NCBI RefSeq assembly: GCF_019130065.1
Contig: NZ_JAHSPG010000004.1
Span: forward strand, 62,001-126,000
Reading direction: 5' to 3'
Origin: Pinibacter aurantiacus
GTDB taxonomy: Bacteria; Bacteroidota; Bacteroidia; Chitinophagales; Chitinophagaceae
DNA length: 64,000 nt
In this document: positions 29,922-39,040 of the stretch, in pieces
How the letters are laid out: each line of letters starts with the position of its first letter
Numbering within the stretch: position 1 is the stretch's first letter
The notes under the pieces: generated by a model
Databases searched by the model: none
Told to the model about the DNA's origin: nothing
Seen by the model: the letters and a program-made list of their open reading frames with translations, nothing else
Translations under genes and position numbers: made by a program

Positions 29922-30302
29922 ATGGAAATCACCGGCAGATTAACAGCAGACGCGAAGACAGCGACCTTAAAAGATGGTCGCGAAGTAGTAAACTTTTCCA
30001 TTGCGATCAATGACCGCTACAAGCCAAAGGGACAAACTGAAGTGGTAAAAAAAGTAACCTATATCAGTTGTTCCTACTGGAACAATACCACGGTAGCGGG
30101 CTATTTAAAAAAAGGTTCGGTAGTCGAACTCTTTGGAAAAATAGGCTTGAATGTCTGGCTCAACATGGACGGCCAACCGAAAGGCTCGCTCAACATGCAT
30201 GTACAGCAGCTAAAATTCTTTACGCCTTCACGTAATGACGGGAACAATGCAGTTAATGAAAACCTTGCAGCGGAAGAACCGAAGCAGGACCTACCATTCT
30301 AA
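29922..30302 (+). CDS. ssb: Single-stranded DNA-binding protein (mobile-element type)
   Basis: The 126-residue protein has an OB-fold of the SSB family: MEITGRLTADAKTATLKDGR, VVNFSIAIND, VTYISCSYWN, LKKGSVVELFGKIG. The short acidic C-terminal tail ends in DLPF, the usual partner-binding tip. It is a compact version compared with typical chromosomal SSB, as expected for a conjugative-element copy. It would coat single-stranded DNA during transfer or replication of the element. Confidence 0.93.
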   Translation: MEITGRLTADAKTATLKDGREVVNFSIAINDRYKPKGQTEVVKKVTYISCSYWNNTTVAGYLKKGSVVELFGKIGLNVWLNMDGQPKGSLNMHVQQLKFFTPSRNDGNNAVNENLAAEEPKQDLPF

Positions 30303-30391
30303 AACCTCCGCGTGGCGCGGGTTCACTGCGTCACGCATCTTTCAAAATGCTTTACTCAAATTATTCATCACACATTTTAAATGTTAAGATC

Positions 30392-31438
30392 ATGGCACAT
30401 AATATAAATTTCAACGAAAAAACAAATAGACATAGTTTTTTTAGCGTACAGCAAAAGCCGTGGCACGGGCTTGGAAAAATAGTGGAGAATTTTCCAACCA
30501 GTAGTGAAGCAATAAAATTTGCAGGACTAGATTATACAGTAGAAAAAAGAAAGCTGTACACTTTTGATAATGAAAACGAACAGGCGAATGAAGAAGTTGA
30601 AATAAAAATTCCTGAAATAGAGGTACCCAATTATTACGCTACTTTGCGAACTGACACCGAACAGGTTTTAGGGGTAGTAGGCAAAGACTATGAAATCGTA
30701 CAGAACAAAGATGCTTTTACCTTCTTTGATTCTATTGTCGAAGGCGACGGCGTACAATATGAAACAGCGGGCGCACTCGGAAATGGTGAACGGATTTTTA
30801 TTACTGCAAAACTTCCTTCCTATATCAAAGTGGGCAACGACGATTTTATTGAACAGTATCTTTTCCTGACCACTTCACATGATGGACTCGGAAGCATAAC
30901 CGCTGCCTTCACGCCAATCCGTGTCGTGTGTGCGAACACGTTAGCCGCAGCACTAAATAACTGTAGCAATTCATTTAAAATAAGACATACACCAAGTGCC
31001 AAAGAAAGATTGGTGCAGGCGCATACATTAATGGGCATTACCAATAAACTATCCTGGCAAATGAATGAAATATTTAACCAGTGGGCTAAGGTAAAAATTG
31101 AGGATGCGGAAGTAAAGAAACTGATTCAACTTGCAATGGTGCCAAATAAAGAAGTACTAAAAAAAGTACAGGCAGGTCAGCAGGATGAACTATCCACTCA
31201 ATTCATCAACATTTGTGACAAGACATTTGAATACACACTCGCTGCACCTTCTCAACAACTGGAGACCACCAAAGGAACTTTGTTTGGTGTGTACAACGGC
31301 ATCACAGGATATTTTCAAAACGTGAAACAATACAGGAATGAAGAGACAAAATTAAAATCAGTATTACTGGGAGGAGTTGCGCAACTGAGAACACAAACTG
31401 CGTTCAATCTTTGCTTGGATCGAATGTCACTCAGCTAA
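30392..31438 (+). CDS. DUF932-domain protein
   Basis: The protein has about 348 residues from the ATG at 30392 (MAHNINFNEKTNRHSFFSVQ). An upstream ATG at 30347 adds 15 residues that look unlike the family. Motifs such as KPWHGLGKIVENFPTSSEAI, DYTVEKR, LGVVGKDYEIVQN and VVCANTLAAALN are characteristic of DUF932 (phage/plasmid-like TIGR03299 relatives). The biochemical role is unknown. Such genes are common in Bacteroidetes plasmids and conjugative elements next to ssb, as here. Confidence 0.85.
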   Translation: MAHNINFNEKTNRHSFFSVQQKPWHGLGKIVENFPTSSEAIKFAGLDYTVEKRKLYTFDNENEQANEEVEIKIPEIEVPNYYATLRTDTEQVLGVVGKDYEIVQNKDAFTFFDSIVEGDGVQYETAGALGNGERIFITAKLPSYIKVGNDDFIEQYLFLTTSHDGLGSITAAFTPIRVVCANTLAAALNNCSNSFKIRHTPSAKERLVQAHTLMGITNKLSWQMNEIFNQWAKVKIEDAEVKKLIQLAMVPNKEVLKKVQAGQQDELSTQFINICDKTFEYTLAAPSQQLETTKGTLFGVYNGITGYFQNVKQYRNEETKLKSVLLGGVAQLRTQTAFNLCLDRMSLS

Positions 31439-31462
31439 CTGGAATAAATTAGCCGTTACTGT

Positions 31463-31492
31463 AAGTCATCTCTTTAATGAGGTGACTTTTTT
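31463..31492 (+). terminator. Terminator of the ssb/DUF932 operon
   Basis: AAGTCATCTC-TTTAAT-GAGGTGACTT is followed by a T-run. The stem is 10 bp with one G-T pair, 24 bases after the DUF932 stop. Confidence 0.75.
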
Positions 31493-31854
31493 CGCGCCGC
31501 TTTTCTTTTCAAGCGCCAAAGAAAAGCTTGGCAAAAGAAAGGCTCCTTGATCCCTATGGCTTAGACTGATTAGAAATATTGTTACTTACATTTTATTTGA
31601 ACCTCTCCCAAACCATTATTCAACGGGCATTTGAATCAATAAAGAGCTACATTCATCTCTTGTCTCTTGTTTCTTGTCTCTTGTTTCTTGTCTCATGTTT
31701 ATAGTTCATTATTATTTATTTCCTGTTTTCTTGTTCCTTGTTTTGCTTTTATCATTGATGACTATAATTAAAAAAATTACAACAAATTGCTTTCTTCAAA
31801 GTATATGTTGATGTTACTTTATGCAAAATTCCTACACCACATATTGTTCAACAT
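31493..31854. repeat. Intergenic region with three tandem 14-bp repeats
   Basis: The unit CTTGTCTCTTGTTT occurs three times in tandem at 31659-31700, the last copy with one change (CTTGTCTCATGTTT). To the left, around 31505-31545, is an imperfect inverted repeat made of CTTTTCTTTT and AAAGAAAAG blocks with GCGCC/GGC inside. The rest is AT-rich without a gene. The repeats are too short and spacer-less to be CRISPR. Confidence 0.6.
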
Positions 31855-33108
31855 ATGACTGGCGAATACCTATTACTTTATTTTAAAGAAGGCAAATGTT
31901 TTATTACTGCTGAAAAGACTTTGGAGCTGGAGAAAATTGATGTACTTGCAAATTATGATACTGGCGAAATAAAGCAAGGTATCGCTTGGAAAGTGCAGAT
32001 AGCACGTTTAGATAAAAATAACAGGAAATTGTATTGCCATTTTATATCTATCGAAAGTGCCAGGATAAACTTTCCTTCCTATAATGAAGCACAGCTGGAA
32101 ATACTAGCTGCCATAGAAAGCATTTCTATTCCAAACATCGACACCCATTGGCTTTTGAAAACGTTTAAAATCCTAAAACCTAATTTCAATTATAAAGAAC
32201 CAATTCCCCCAGCTTATAAAGACTTTGACAGTTATGTCGCGCCCATGCACCAACCTGTGAGAAAACCTGTAAAATCGTTTAAGACAGAAACCTTTTCAAT
32301 TTCGATGAAAGATATTCAATTCTATAATGGCTGTGTTTTGCTTAGAAAAAAATTCAAGTGGGTTAGCCAGGAAGTAGAATTTATCATCAATAACAACTTT
32401 CTAAAAGAGGAACATGATGCCATCAAAAATTACTTTGCAAAAATCCTCAATGCAAACAAAATTAGCATCAACGCTACCTTAGAATTGGAAGACAACATCG
32501 TTGTAGGTCACAAGGCACAATCGCCGGAAGTTGAAAGGATCAATGAGACCTTGATTGAAGAAGTAAAGATCAATTTCACAAAATCCATTATAGATAAAAC
32601 CGCAGACAAACCCAAAAACCTATTCAGTATGGAGGAATTTATTGCCGAGTTTGGGGAGGAAACATTTAAACCAAAAATATTTTATCCTGATGAAAAATCA
32701 TTTATTGATTCTCTGCTAAAAGTATCTGACCGAAAGCATTACAAACACTTGGAATATCTTTCTTCAATCCATTGTCATTCTATCATGAAGCTTCGGTTTA
32801 TTCCTAAACCATTATCATTTATTTTCCTTTTGGAAACTACAGATTCGTTCGTTTTCTTATGGGAAACATTGGATACGGCAGAGGCCACATATATCTGGGA
32901 AACGCCTAAAGAAGTAAAGCAATTAAAAGATGAAATAGTAAAATTGGACGAAGTACTAACCCTGATAAAAACAGAAGGTAAAAATCAGTATATCGCCTCC
33001 AACCCAAACTCCTTCCATCGTATCTTTCATGACTACAGCAACACTACAAATAATTTCGACAAATGGAAAAATGATTTGCAGAAAGCGCTGAATTCAATAC
33101 TGCCCTGA
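31855..33108 (+). CDS. Hypothetical protein, 417 residues
   Basis: I do not recognise a family. The protein is soluble, without signal peptide or membrane helix. The N-terminal third is beta-rich (MTGEYLLLYFKEGKCFITAE, GIAWKVQIARLDKNNRKLYC). The C-terminal half carries a compact region (DEKSFIDSLLKVSDRKHYKH, then SFIFLLETTDSFVFLWETLD) that might be a small fold dealing with nucleic acid or protein. It has its own AT-rich leader and ends exactly where the convergent gene at 33109 ends, with no base between the two stop codons. It may be cargo of the conjugative element. Confidence 0.7.
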   Translation: MTGEYLLLYFKEGKCFITAEKTLELEKIDVLANYDTGEIKQGIAWKVQIARLDKNNRKLYCHFISIESARINFPSYNEAQLEILAAIESISIPNIDTHWLLKTFKILKPNFNYKEPIPPAYKDFDSYVAPMHQPVRKPVKSFKTETFSISMKDIQFYNGCVLLRKKFKWVSQEVEFIINNNFLKEEHDAIKNYFAKILNANKISINATLELEDNIVVGHKAQSPEVERINETLIEEVKINFTKSIIDKTADKPKNLFSMEEFIAEFGEETFKPKIFYPDEKSFIDSLLKVSDRKHYKHLEYLSSIHCHSIMKLRFIPKPLSFIFLLETTDSFVFLWETLDTAEATYIWETPKEVKQLKDEIVKLDEVLTLIKTEGKNQYIASNPNSFHRIFHDYSNTTNNFDKWKNDLQKALNSILP

Positions 33109-33402
33109 TCAATCTAACTTCTCATTAATAGTAATCAGGCTACCTGTAACAGGAGAACGGGATGGTTGATAGGATATGAATCTTTTCTCAATGAGATTTT
33201 GCAGGTATTTGTAATAGGTTCCCGCACTCTTGATTTTGGCAGCAACCATCAGTTGCCTTGCTTTTATTTCAATGGGCATTTTTCTATCGTGTTGCTGGTA
33301 CATAAAAACGATCGTCAAGTACAAACTGATATGGGAAGGCCCCATTGTCGGGTCTTCCCTTGCAACATCCATAAACTCATATACCAGTTTGTCGATATTC
33401 AC
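33109..33402 (-). CDS. Small conserved protein of conjugative elements, possible winged helix
   Basis: The 97-residue protein shows a HTH-like pattern (MPIEIKARQLMVAAKIKSAG, TYYKYLQNLIEKRFISYQPS), suggesting a small DNA-binding or replication-initiation-like domain. The start is GTG at 33402, one base after the stop of the upstream gene (33404); a TAA lies in frame upstream, so no ATG is available. The tight junction suggests translational coupling with the DUF3945-like gene. Confidence 0.6.
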   Translation of the reverse strand: MNIDKLVYEFMDVAREDPTMGPSHISLYLTIVFMYQQHDRKMPIEIKARQLMVAAKIKSAGTYYKYLQNLIEKRFISYQPSRSPVTGSLITINEKLD

Positions 33403-33403
33403 T

Positions 33404-34576
33404 TTAATGGTGTTTGTGTTTTATACTTTGCTTGCGTGTCTTTTGTTCAGTGGCCTGCTTTAGCGTTTGTTTATGGGACTCTTTCAAATTTTCAGACTGT
33501 CCAAGTTTTGCTTCGGCCTCTGTTGGTTGTTTCATTCGCTCCTTCAACTGTACCGCCAGTTCAGTTCCTACCAATCCCTTTTCGAGTAGCTTTTCAGTAG
33601 GAATACGCTGCTTGTCAAGGTCGTAGACATTCAGCTGGCTCATGGTTACTACCGGGGATATGTATAGCTTTTCTTCTTTCCCATCAGCGCCTACAAAAGT
33701 GGCCTTTTGCAAATTTCCCCTGTTGAGTGAATCAACCAGGTTGGCTTTATACTGATCATTGGTCAGTTCCTTTATGGGATACTTGTTTAATACAGATTCC
33801 AAATCAAACCCGTAGTTTTTTGTGTACTGCTTCATTTCGAAATTACCGGTCTCCAATTTGTTTTTCAAATTGAGCTGCACCCACGAATCATAAGCATTGC
33901 CTTCGATATTGGTCATGTGCTTAAACACCGGCCTACCGGCAAGAAGGTTATACCCTTCTTTTAAAGTGAAAAGATTATCGGGGTTCTTCTCACCTTCTGC
34001 ATTCATGCTTTTCACTGTGTTTATGTAAAAAGTTTGTTTTGTCTCGCTAAGCTGCCCTTCCTTCTGCAATGACAGGTCAAACTTGTTCAAATGATAGTGA
34101 TCAGAGGATTCCGACTTTCGCAGGTGCAAAGTGGCATTCACCTTATCTCCGTCAAACTCTTTCTTAAATACATGTTCGATGACTGGAACACGCTCGTTCA
34201 TTTTTTGTTGCAGTTCCGGAGTAAATGCCTCCGCGAAACCTGTTCTTTGCAACTGCTTTTCGTTGAATGTGATTACATTTTCCTCCATAAAAATTGTATT
34301 GTTTTGTGAATGAATAAATTTGTCCAGATCAAACCCGAATTTTAAATCTGCTTGCAAATCCTTGATCGATGAAATACGTACTGCTTCGAAACATTCATAC
34401 TCACCAATATTTCTATAGCAATATTCTTCAGCTTCATCTCTGTCACTAAATGTGCGGACATCCTCTTTTTCGAGAAAGTATTTATAGGTATTAAATGCAA
34501 GCCAGCATTTTCCATGATCCAATCCACTTTGAATTTTTCTTAAAGCATCATCTGTTATTACATATTCCGTCTCCAT
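33404..34576 (-). CDS. DUF3945-like conjugative-element protein
   Basis: The 390-residue cytosolic protein has an N-terminal region (METEYVITDDALRKIQSGLD), a middle with NLFTLKEGYNLLAGRPVFKH, and a later part with KQYTKNYGFDLESVLNKY and NLVDSLNRGNLQKATF. That last part resembles the DUF3945 repeat found in Bacteroidetes mobile elements. The C-terminus is basic and low in complexity (KQTLKQATEQKTRKQSIKHK). It follows traN by 10 bp at the place where traO-Q would be expected. Function is unknown. Confidence 0.6.
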   Translation of the reverse strand: METEYVITDDALRKIQSGLDHGKCWLAFNTYKYFLEKEDVRTFSDRDEAEEYCYRNIGEYECFEAVRISSIKDLQADLKFGFDLDKFIHSQNNTIFMEENVITFNEKQLQRTGFAEAFTPELQQKMNERVPVIEHVFKKEFDGDKVNATLHLRKSESSDHYHLNKFDLSLQKEGQLSETKQTFYINTVKSMNAEGEKNPDNLFTLKEGYNLLAGRPVFKHMTNIEGNAYDSWVQLNLKNKLETGNFEMKQYTKNYGFDLESVLNKYPIKELTNDQYKANLVDSLNRGNLQKATFVGADGKEEKLYISPVVTMSQLNVYDLDKQRIPTEKLLEKGLVGTELAVQLKERMKQPTEAEAKLGQSENLKESHKQTLKQATEQKTRKQSIKHKHH

Positions 34577-34586
34577 GATATGAAGC

Positions 34587-35417
34587 TTATTTTATTGCGT
34601 GGACCTTTAGCAACCTGCTTGCATCAATGGTCAAATGGATACTACGGCCTTCATCTTTTTCAAGCAAGGTTATTAACAACCGTTGTTTGGGTGCGATGGA
34701 AAACACTCTCGTCGGTATTACTAGCACACCTTTAGCATTGCCTTCAACGACCTCCTTTGAACTTGCAAGAATTGGAATCTCCTTTTCCTGCGAGGCGGAT
34801 CTTTTTGCTTTGTGTTTATCCTTTATATTTAGGCGGACGTTCTCAAGATCAAATTTGAAAGCAGACTGGTTATTTATCGCCACTTTAAAAAAGCAGATGT
34901 CATGATAGAGATAAATACCACAAAGCTTTAACCCTATCCCCTGTTCACGTATTGCCTTTTGCATAAATGGTTTCGCACGTTGTACCATTGATATTCCCTC
35001 CCGAATCATCGCTTCATTTTCTCCAATGGGTAATGCTTCTGTCTTACTAACAGAATCATTTTGGAACATGAGGTTTAGATGGGTAGGATTGTCATTATAT
35101 GCCACAAGAAAAGAGTAAAATTTGCCATCAGAGGTGACTACCGATAAATTCGTGGTATCGGCATTTTTGCCTGAAGCTTTCAGTTGTAAAATATTACCCA
35201 CATGCTTTGCTTTTTGGACAAGCACATTGGATGTACCCCTGTCAACACTGATGACAGGATATGGAAAAATCAGGTTGCTTGTTTTGTTCCAGGTGATGTC
35301 AATCGGATAAGGGGCGATCACGTTCCATTTACTTTTCTCCGCCGCGGGCTGCGCCATCATTGAAGGCGATATAAATAAAAGAAAAATGATGAGCCACAAA
35401 GGTGTCATTCTGCACAT
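34587..35417 (-). CDS. traN: Conjugative transposon protein TraN (DUF4138)
   Basis: The 276-residue exported protein has a signal peptide (PLWLIIFLLFISPSMMAQP) and the TraN core: YPIDITWNKTSNLIFPYPVI, SVDRGTSNVLVQKAKHVGNI and SVVTSDGKFYSFLVAYNDNP. TraN is probably the periplasmic/outer-membrane-linked VirB9-like part of the Bacteroidetes mating apparatus. It lies 25 bp downstream of traM. A second ATG three codons in is an alternative start. Confidence 0.88.
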   Translation of the reverse strand: MCRMTPLWLIIFLLFISPSMMAQPAAEKSKWNVIAPYPIDITWNKTSNLIFPYPVISVDRGTSNVLVQKAKHVGNILQLKASGKNADTTNLSVVTSDGKFYSFLVAYNDNPTHLNLMFQNDSVSKTEALPIGENEAMIREGISMVQRAKPFMQKAIREQGIGLKLCGIYLYHDICFFKVAINNQSAFKFDLENVRLNIKDKHKAKRSASQEKEIPILASSKEVVEGNAKGVLVIPTRVFSIAPKQRLLITLLEKDEGRSIHLTIDASRLLKVHAIK

Positions 35418-35442
35418 AGTCGTTTATTTTAGTTTGGGATAA

Positions 35443-36798
35443 TTAATTACCAGATGTTTTGTCCAGCAGTAACACTTGATATCCTGCTCTAACGGATACC
35501 CGCACTTGCTTTACCTTTTTTCCGATTAGTGATTTTGCTGCCTGTATGCCGGCACTTGCTGCCTGGGCTCCAATAGATGGATCAAGTGATGAAATACCCA
35601 TACTTTGAATCGCCTGGTCGGTAGATTGTTTGGCTACGTCTCTGCCAATCGCCCCTGGCATATAAATACCCTCCATGCCATCGAGATCATACACGGATAA
35701 TTTTACAGGCAGTATTGAACTGCCGCGGCAAATTGAATGAATCTCAATTTTCAACCGTTCGTTCTGTAAACCAACTTCGCCGTAAATCGACTGCCCTTTT
35801 GGAACAAGTACACCATTGATGTACACTTCTTCTACAAGTTGCAGCTTTATTGTAGAACCACTTACCAATACCTGTTCTTCTGGTATCATCGCTTTTATTG
35901 CATTACCTGCTCCGTTAGTTGCATCGTTATTATCCACTTCATCCAAAGAGTAAAATTTAACGCTGCTACCCGTGACAACTGATTTTGGTTCAGTTTTACC
36001 AGCGCTATTCCTGCTTTGCAACATGGTAACAGGTAGTTCATTGCTATTCGCCTCCACAGGGAAGACCTGCTCCTTATTTTTAATTGAATTTTCCAGCAGG
36101 GTATTTTTTACTCGCTCAGGATGCTGTATATCAAGGATCTTTTCAAGCATGCCATTGATCTGATCCATTTCCGGGTTAGTAGTGTTGCCCGTTGATTGCA
36201 ATTGCTGCATCATCGATTCAAGCCTTGTAATATCATTATCATTTGTTGAAATACCGTTCTGGCTGCTCTGTAGATCAATTGATCGTTGTCCTGGCGATGG
36301 CCTCTCTTCCTGCAGCGCTTTATTTAATGCATCCAGCTTTTGATATACCTTCAGTTCATTGGGATCTTTTGAAGTAGTTGCAACCGATGAATATTGCAAT
36401 GCACTGGTGTTATAGGGATTGTTGCCGCTTTTGCTTTTTGTACTAACCGGTAGAAGGTTCGTATCAGTTGGTTCTACAATTTCCATCGGAGCAAGCTTAT
36501 AGTAGGGATCACTTTTAGCAAGGGATGCTCTCTTCGCCGCTTCCTTGTCCGCAGCTTCATAAAAATTAAGTTTGCTCCAACTACTATCTTTCATGCTCGG
36601 TGCGCCAGGTAATGTCGTGTTTAATCCATTCGACTTTACACTTGAATGCTCATTTTCTATTTTGCTTCCTATAAGACCGGTGGACCAAAATAAAAAGCTG
36701 ATAAGTGGAAGAACAAACAGCGGCACCAAAACAAGAAATTTTCTTTGCCGCAAAAACTTCGGTGTATAACCCGCTTTGCTGTTAGATGGATGTATCAT
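35443..36798 (-). CDS. traM: Conjugative transposon protein TraM (VirB10-like)
   Basis: The 451-residue protein has one N-terminal membrane helix (RKFLVLVPLFVLPLISFLFW, about 17-37), a long low-complexity periplasmic stretch, and a conserved C-terminal domain from about 310. That domain includes IKLQLVEEVYINGVLVPKGQ, SIYGEVGLQNERLKIEI, MPGAIGRDVAKQSTDQAIQS and VSVRAGYQVLLLD. TraM spans the periplasm in the transfer channel. It sits in the canonical traK-L-M-N order. Confidence 0.88.
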   Translation of the reverse strand: MIHPSNSKAGYTPKFLRQRKFLVLVPLFVLPLISFLFWSTGLIGSKIENEHSSVKSNGLNTTLPGAPSMKDSSWSKLNFYEAADKEAAKRASLAKSDPYYKLAPMEIVEPTDTNLLPVSTKSKSGNNPYNTSALQYSSVATTSKDPNELKVYQKLDALNKALQEERPSPGQRSIDLQSSQNGISTNDNDITRLESMMQQLQSTGNTTNPEMDQINGMLEKILDIQHPERVKNTLLENSIKNKEQVFPVEANSNELPVTMLQSRNSAGKTEPKSVVTGSSVKFYSLDEVDNNDATNGAGNAIKAMIPEEQVLVSGSTIKLQLVEEVYINGVLVPKGQSIYGEVGLQNERLKIEIHSICRGSSILPVKLSVYDLDGMEGIYMPGAIGRDVAKQSTDQAIQSMGISSLDPSIGAQAASAGIQAAKSLIGKKVKQVRVSVRAGYQVLLLDKTSGN

Positions 36799-36804
36799 TG
36801 GTAA

Positions 36805-37260
36805 TTATTTTATTTGTGTTTGATATAAATCGATGAGTTGGTTAAGACTGTCAATCAAACCAGGGTTGGCACTGGTGATTAGGCTATACTGTATACGGTC
36901 ATGCGTCCTTAGACTATCCAGGAACTTTTTGTATCGCGTAAGATTATCCAGGATAATGATCGAGTTAGATTTCATTTCCTCCGGGCGGTAGTGTTGCAAT
37001 GGCCTGATACGCACTTCTGGAATTAGTATTATTACAGGTTCTTTCAGCGATCCCCGAATGATCTGTCCACAAACCAGGAATACAACAGTGCAGAAAATAA
37101 ATAACAAAATTTGCCATTCCCACTTGCTCCATGTCTTTGTTTGCTCCTGCAGCCATTTGGCAAAATCTCTGGCGTGCTTACTGATCAGCGAGACCGCTTT
37201 GGAAACAATTGGATGAGTGCTAAGCAAAACGGTTCTCTTCCTTTTAAATAATTTCAGCAT
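36805..37260 (-). CDS. traL: TraL-position membrane protein of the transfer operon
   Basis: The 151-residue protein has a basic cytoplasmic N-terminus, one membrane helix (ILLFIFCTVVFLVCGQIIRG, about 71-90) and a periplasmic tail. It lies between traK and traM with 2- and 6-bp gaps, the position of traL in CTnDOT-type elements, but it is longer than the usual TraL. The name rests mainly on position and topology. Confidence 0.6.
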   Translation of the reverse strand: MLKLFKRKRTVLLSTHPIVSKAVSLISKHARDFAKWLQEQTKTWSKWEWQILLFIFCTVVFLVCGQIIRGSLKEPVIILIPEVRIRPLQHYRPEEMKSNSIIILDNLTRYKKFLDSLRTHDRIQYSLITSANPGLIDSLNQLIDLYQTQIK

Positions 37261-37262
37261 AA

Positions 37263-37880
37263 CTAACGGTTGACTGTTTTTTCATCGCGGTTTTCTATCG
37301 TGTGCCATTTTTCCACGAGGAAACCATGACTGTTGTTTTCACTTCTTTCCACGTTGCGTAAATAGCCTTCAGTTATCAGCAGCCAGTAGACGATGGACGT
37401 GGCGCGGATAATTTGTTGCGTCCCATAGCACCGGAAATAATACGGGTAAGTATCTACATTGATTTGAATGCTGTCAATGCTGATTTGCTGGCTGATGTTT
37501 CCTGCAATGATGTTTGAATAATACCCTGACTCTTTCAGGTTCTCATATTGTCTTTTTGCAGAAGCATCCGAGAGATACAGCGCCTTGGTGATATTGCGCT
37601 GGATGACTTTATCATCGGGGTCGAGCGTAAAAAAATAATGGTGGAACATATACACATGATCCTTCGCCTCCACCGGTATATTGTCTTTCCTGTCGGCTGC
37701 CAGCGCTTCCAGCGCCTTACCACTAGCCAGCACATATACTTTATTTTTCGCAATGGACGCGAGCTCGTAACTTTTGTAGATCACAAATCCACAAAGCACC
37801 AGTGACCCCAAAATAATTACGAACGTAAAGGCTCTTACATACCGGAAGGCGGTATCTATATGTTTCATTTTTGAAAACAT
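37263..37880 (-). CDS. traK: Conjugative transposon protein TraK (VirB8-like)
   Basis: The 205-residue protein has a membrane helix at about 17-35 (TFVIILGSLVLCGFVIYKSY) and the TraK periplasmic domain. Recognisable parts are KVYVLASGKALEALAADRKD, HHYFFTLDPDDKVIQRN, ALYLSDASAKRQYENLKESG and TYPYYFRCYGTQQIIRATSI. It is an assembly factor of the mating pore. The start at 37880 (MFSKMKH) has an internal alternative at 37868. Confidence 0.88.
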   Translation of the reverse strand: MFSKMKHIDTAFRYVRAFTFVIILGSLVLCGFVIYKSYELASIAKNKVYVLASGKALEALAADRKDNIPVEAKDHVYMFHHYFFTLDPDDKVIQRNITKALYLSDASAKRQYENLKESGYYSNIIAGNISQQISIDSIQINVDTYPYYFRCYGTQQIIRATSIVYWLLITEGYLRNVERSENNSHGFLVEKWHTIENRDEKTVNR

Positions 37881-37898
37881 TACATATGTTTTTGTTGA

Positions 37899-39002
37899 TT
37901 ATAGTCCCATCATTTCGCGGCCCTTTTCTGCCGTCTGGTTAATGGCCGTTCCTGCAAGATTGGTAGTTGACTGCACAGCCGTTGAACCCAGTGCAGTTGC
38001 TTTGGAAGTGATCCCATCACCTCCACCGACCCATAAGATCTGGTTGGCAATAGACGGCACAGTGAAATATCCAATGATCCCGATGATTAAAAACACGAGG
38101 TATCCCATATCGGTACGGCTAAAGAAAGTATCTCCATTTTGATTGATCTGCGTGAGATCAATCTTCAACATATTCTCCTGGATCTTTCCAATCAAGGCCC
38201 CGAATATATTGGCTATGGGCAGCCATAAGAATACATTGATATACCTGGCGAGCCAATGCCTGATGGTATGTTGAAACCCATCAAAGACCGAAAATCCAAA
38301 AGCGAGTGGTCCGAGTATGGCAAGAATGATTAGATTAAATGTCCGGATGGTATTGATGCAAAGTGATGAAGCAGCAAACAAAACCTGTAACACTTCACTC
38401 ATCCACTCCTTGATCGAATTGCGAAAACTGTAGGACGCTTTTGCCATAGCAAACTTTATATCATTACCTATTCCATGGAGCAAATCTTCTTTATTTGGGT
38501 CTTCGTCATAGGTGTATTTATACCACTTGCTCCTATCACCATTGCCATCTTCCCCCACATACATTTGCCAGATATCTGATTGTTTGATTGCTTCTTCCTT
38601 TTGTTTTAACAGCGCCGCAATCGCATCATCCGAATGGTTAACCATTGCCGCCGTTCCGGTAACCGTGGGCTGCATGACGCCATTGATGAGCTGGATCACC
38701 GAAGGAAAGATGATGATAGCAAAGCCAATCACAAAGGGCCTGAACAATGGATAGAAATCAATGGGCTCCGCTCTTGCAAGATGCCCCCAAACTCGATAAG
38801 CGATATACCACATGGCGGCAAAACCAGCGATACCCCTTCCCACTCCGATCAACTGGGAACAAAGAGGAATCAGTTCTTTATAGAGTTGATCAAGCACCGA
38901 ATGTAGTCCCTTGATATCATCACCCAGGCCATTCTGAGCGAATAGCGTGGCCGGCAAAAACTGCAACACGATTCCTACACTTATCTTACTACACATTTTC
39001 AT
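37899..39002 (-). CDS. traJ: Conjugative transposon protein TraJ (VirB6-like inner-membrane channel)
   Basis: The 367-residue polytopic protein has a signal peptide, then several membrane helices (GRGIAGFAAMWYIAYRVWGH; FVIGFAIIIFPSVIQLING; TFNLIILAILGPLAFGFSVF; YLVFLIIGIIGYFTVPSIA). The family core is HLARAEPIDFYPLFRPFVIG and HTIRHWLARYINVFLWLPIA. TraJ forms part of the inner-membrane channel for DNA transfer. It lies between the TraI-like genes and traK in standard order. Confidence 0.9.
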   Translation of the reverse strand: MKMCSKISVGIVLQFLPATLFAQNGLGDDIKGLHSVLDQLYKELIPLCSQLIGVGRGIAGFAAMWYIAYRVWGHLARAEPIDFYPLFRPFVIGFAIIIFPSVIQLINGVMQPTVTGTAAMVNHSDDAIAALLKQKEEAIKQSDIWQMYVGEDGNGDRSKWYKYTYDEDPNKEDLLHGIGNDIKFAMAKASYSFRNSIKEWMSEVLQVLFAASSLCINTIRTFNLIILAILGPLAFGFSVFDGFQHTIRHWLARYINVFLWLPIANIFGALIGKIQENMLKIDLTQINQNGDTFFSRTDMGYLVFLIIGIIGYFTVPSIANQILWVGGGDGITSKATALGSTAVQSTTNLAGTAINQTAEKGREMMGL

Positions 39003-39040
39003 ACGCCACGATTTTTAAAACATTTTGATCCTATCAATTA

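Noticed and set aside
31659-31700. Tandem 14-bp repeats as a CRISPR array
   Set aside because: The units are contiguous with no spacers and far too short, and no cas gene is nearby.
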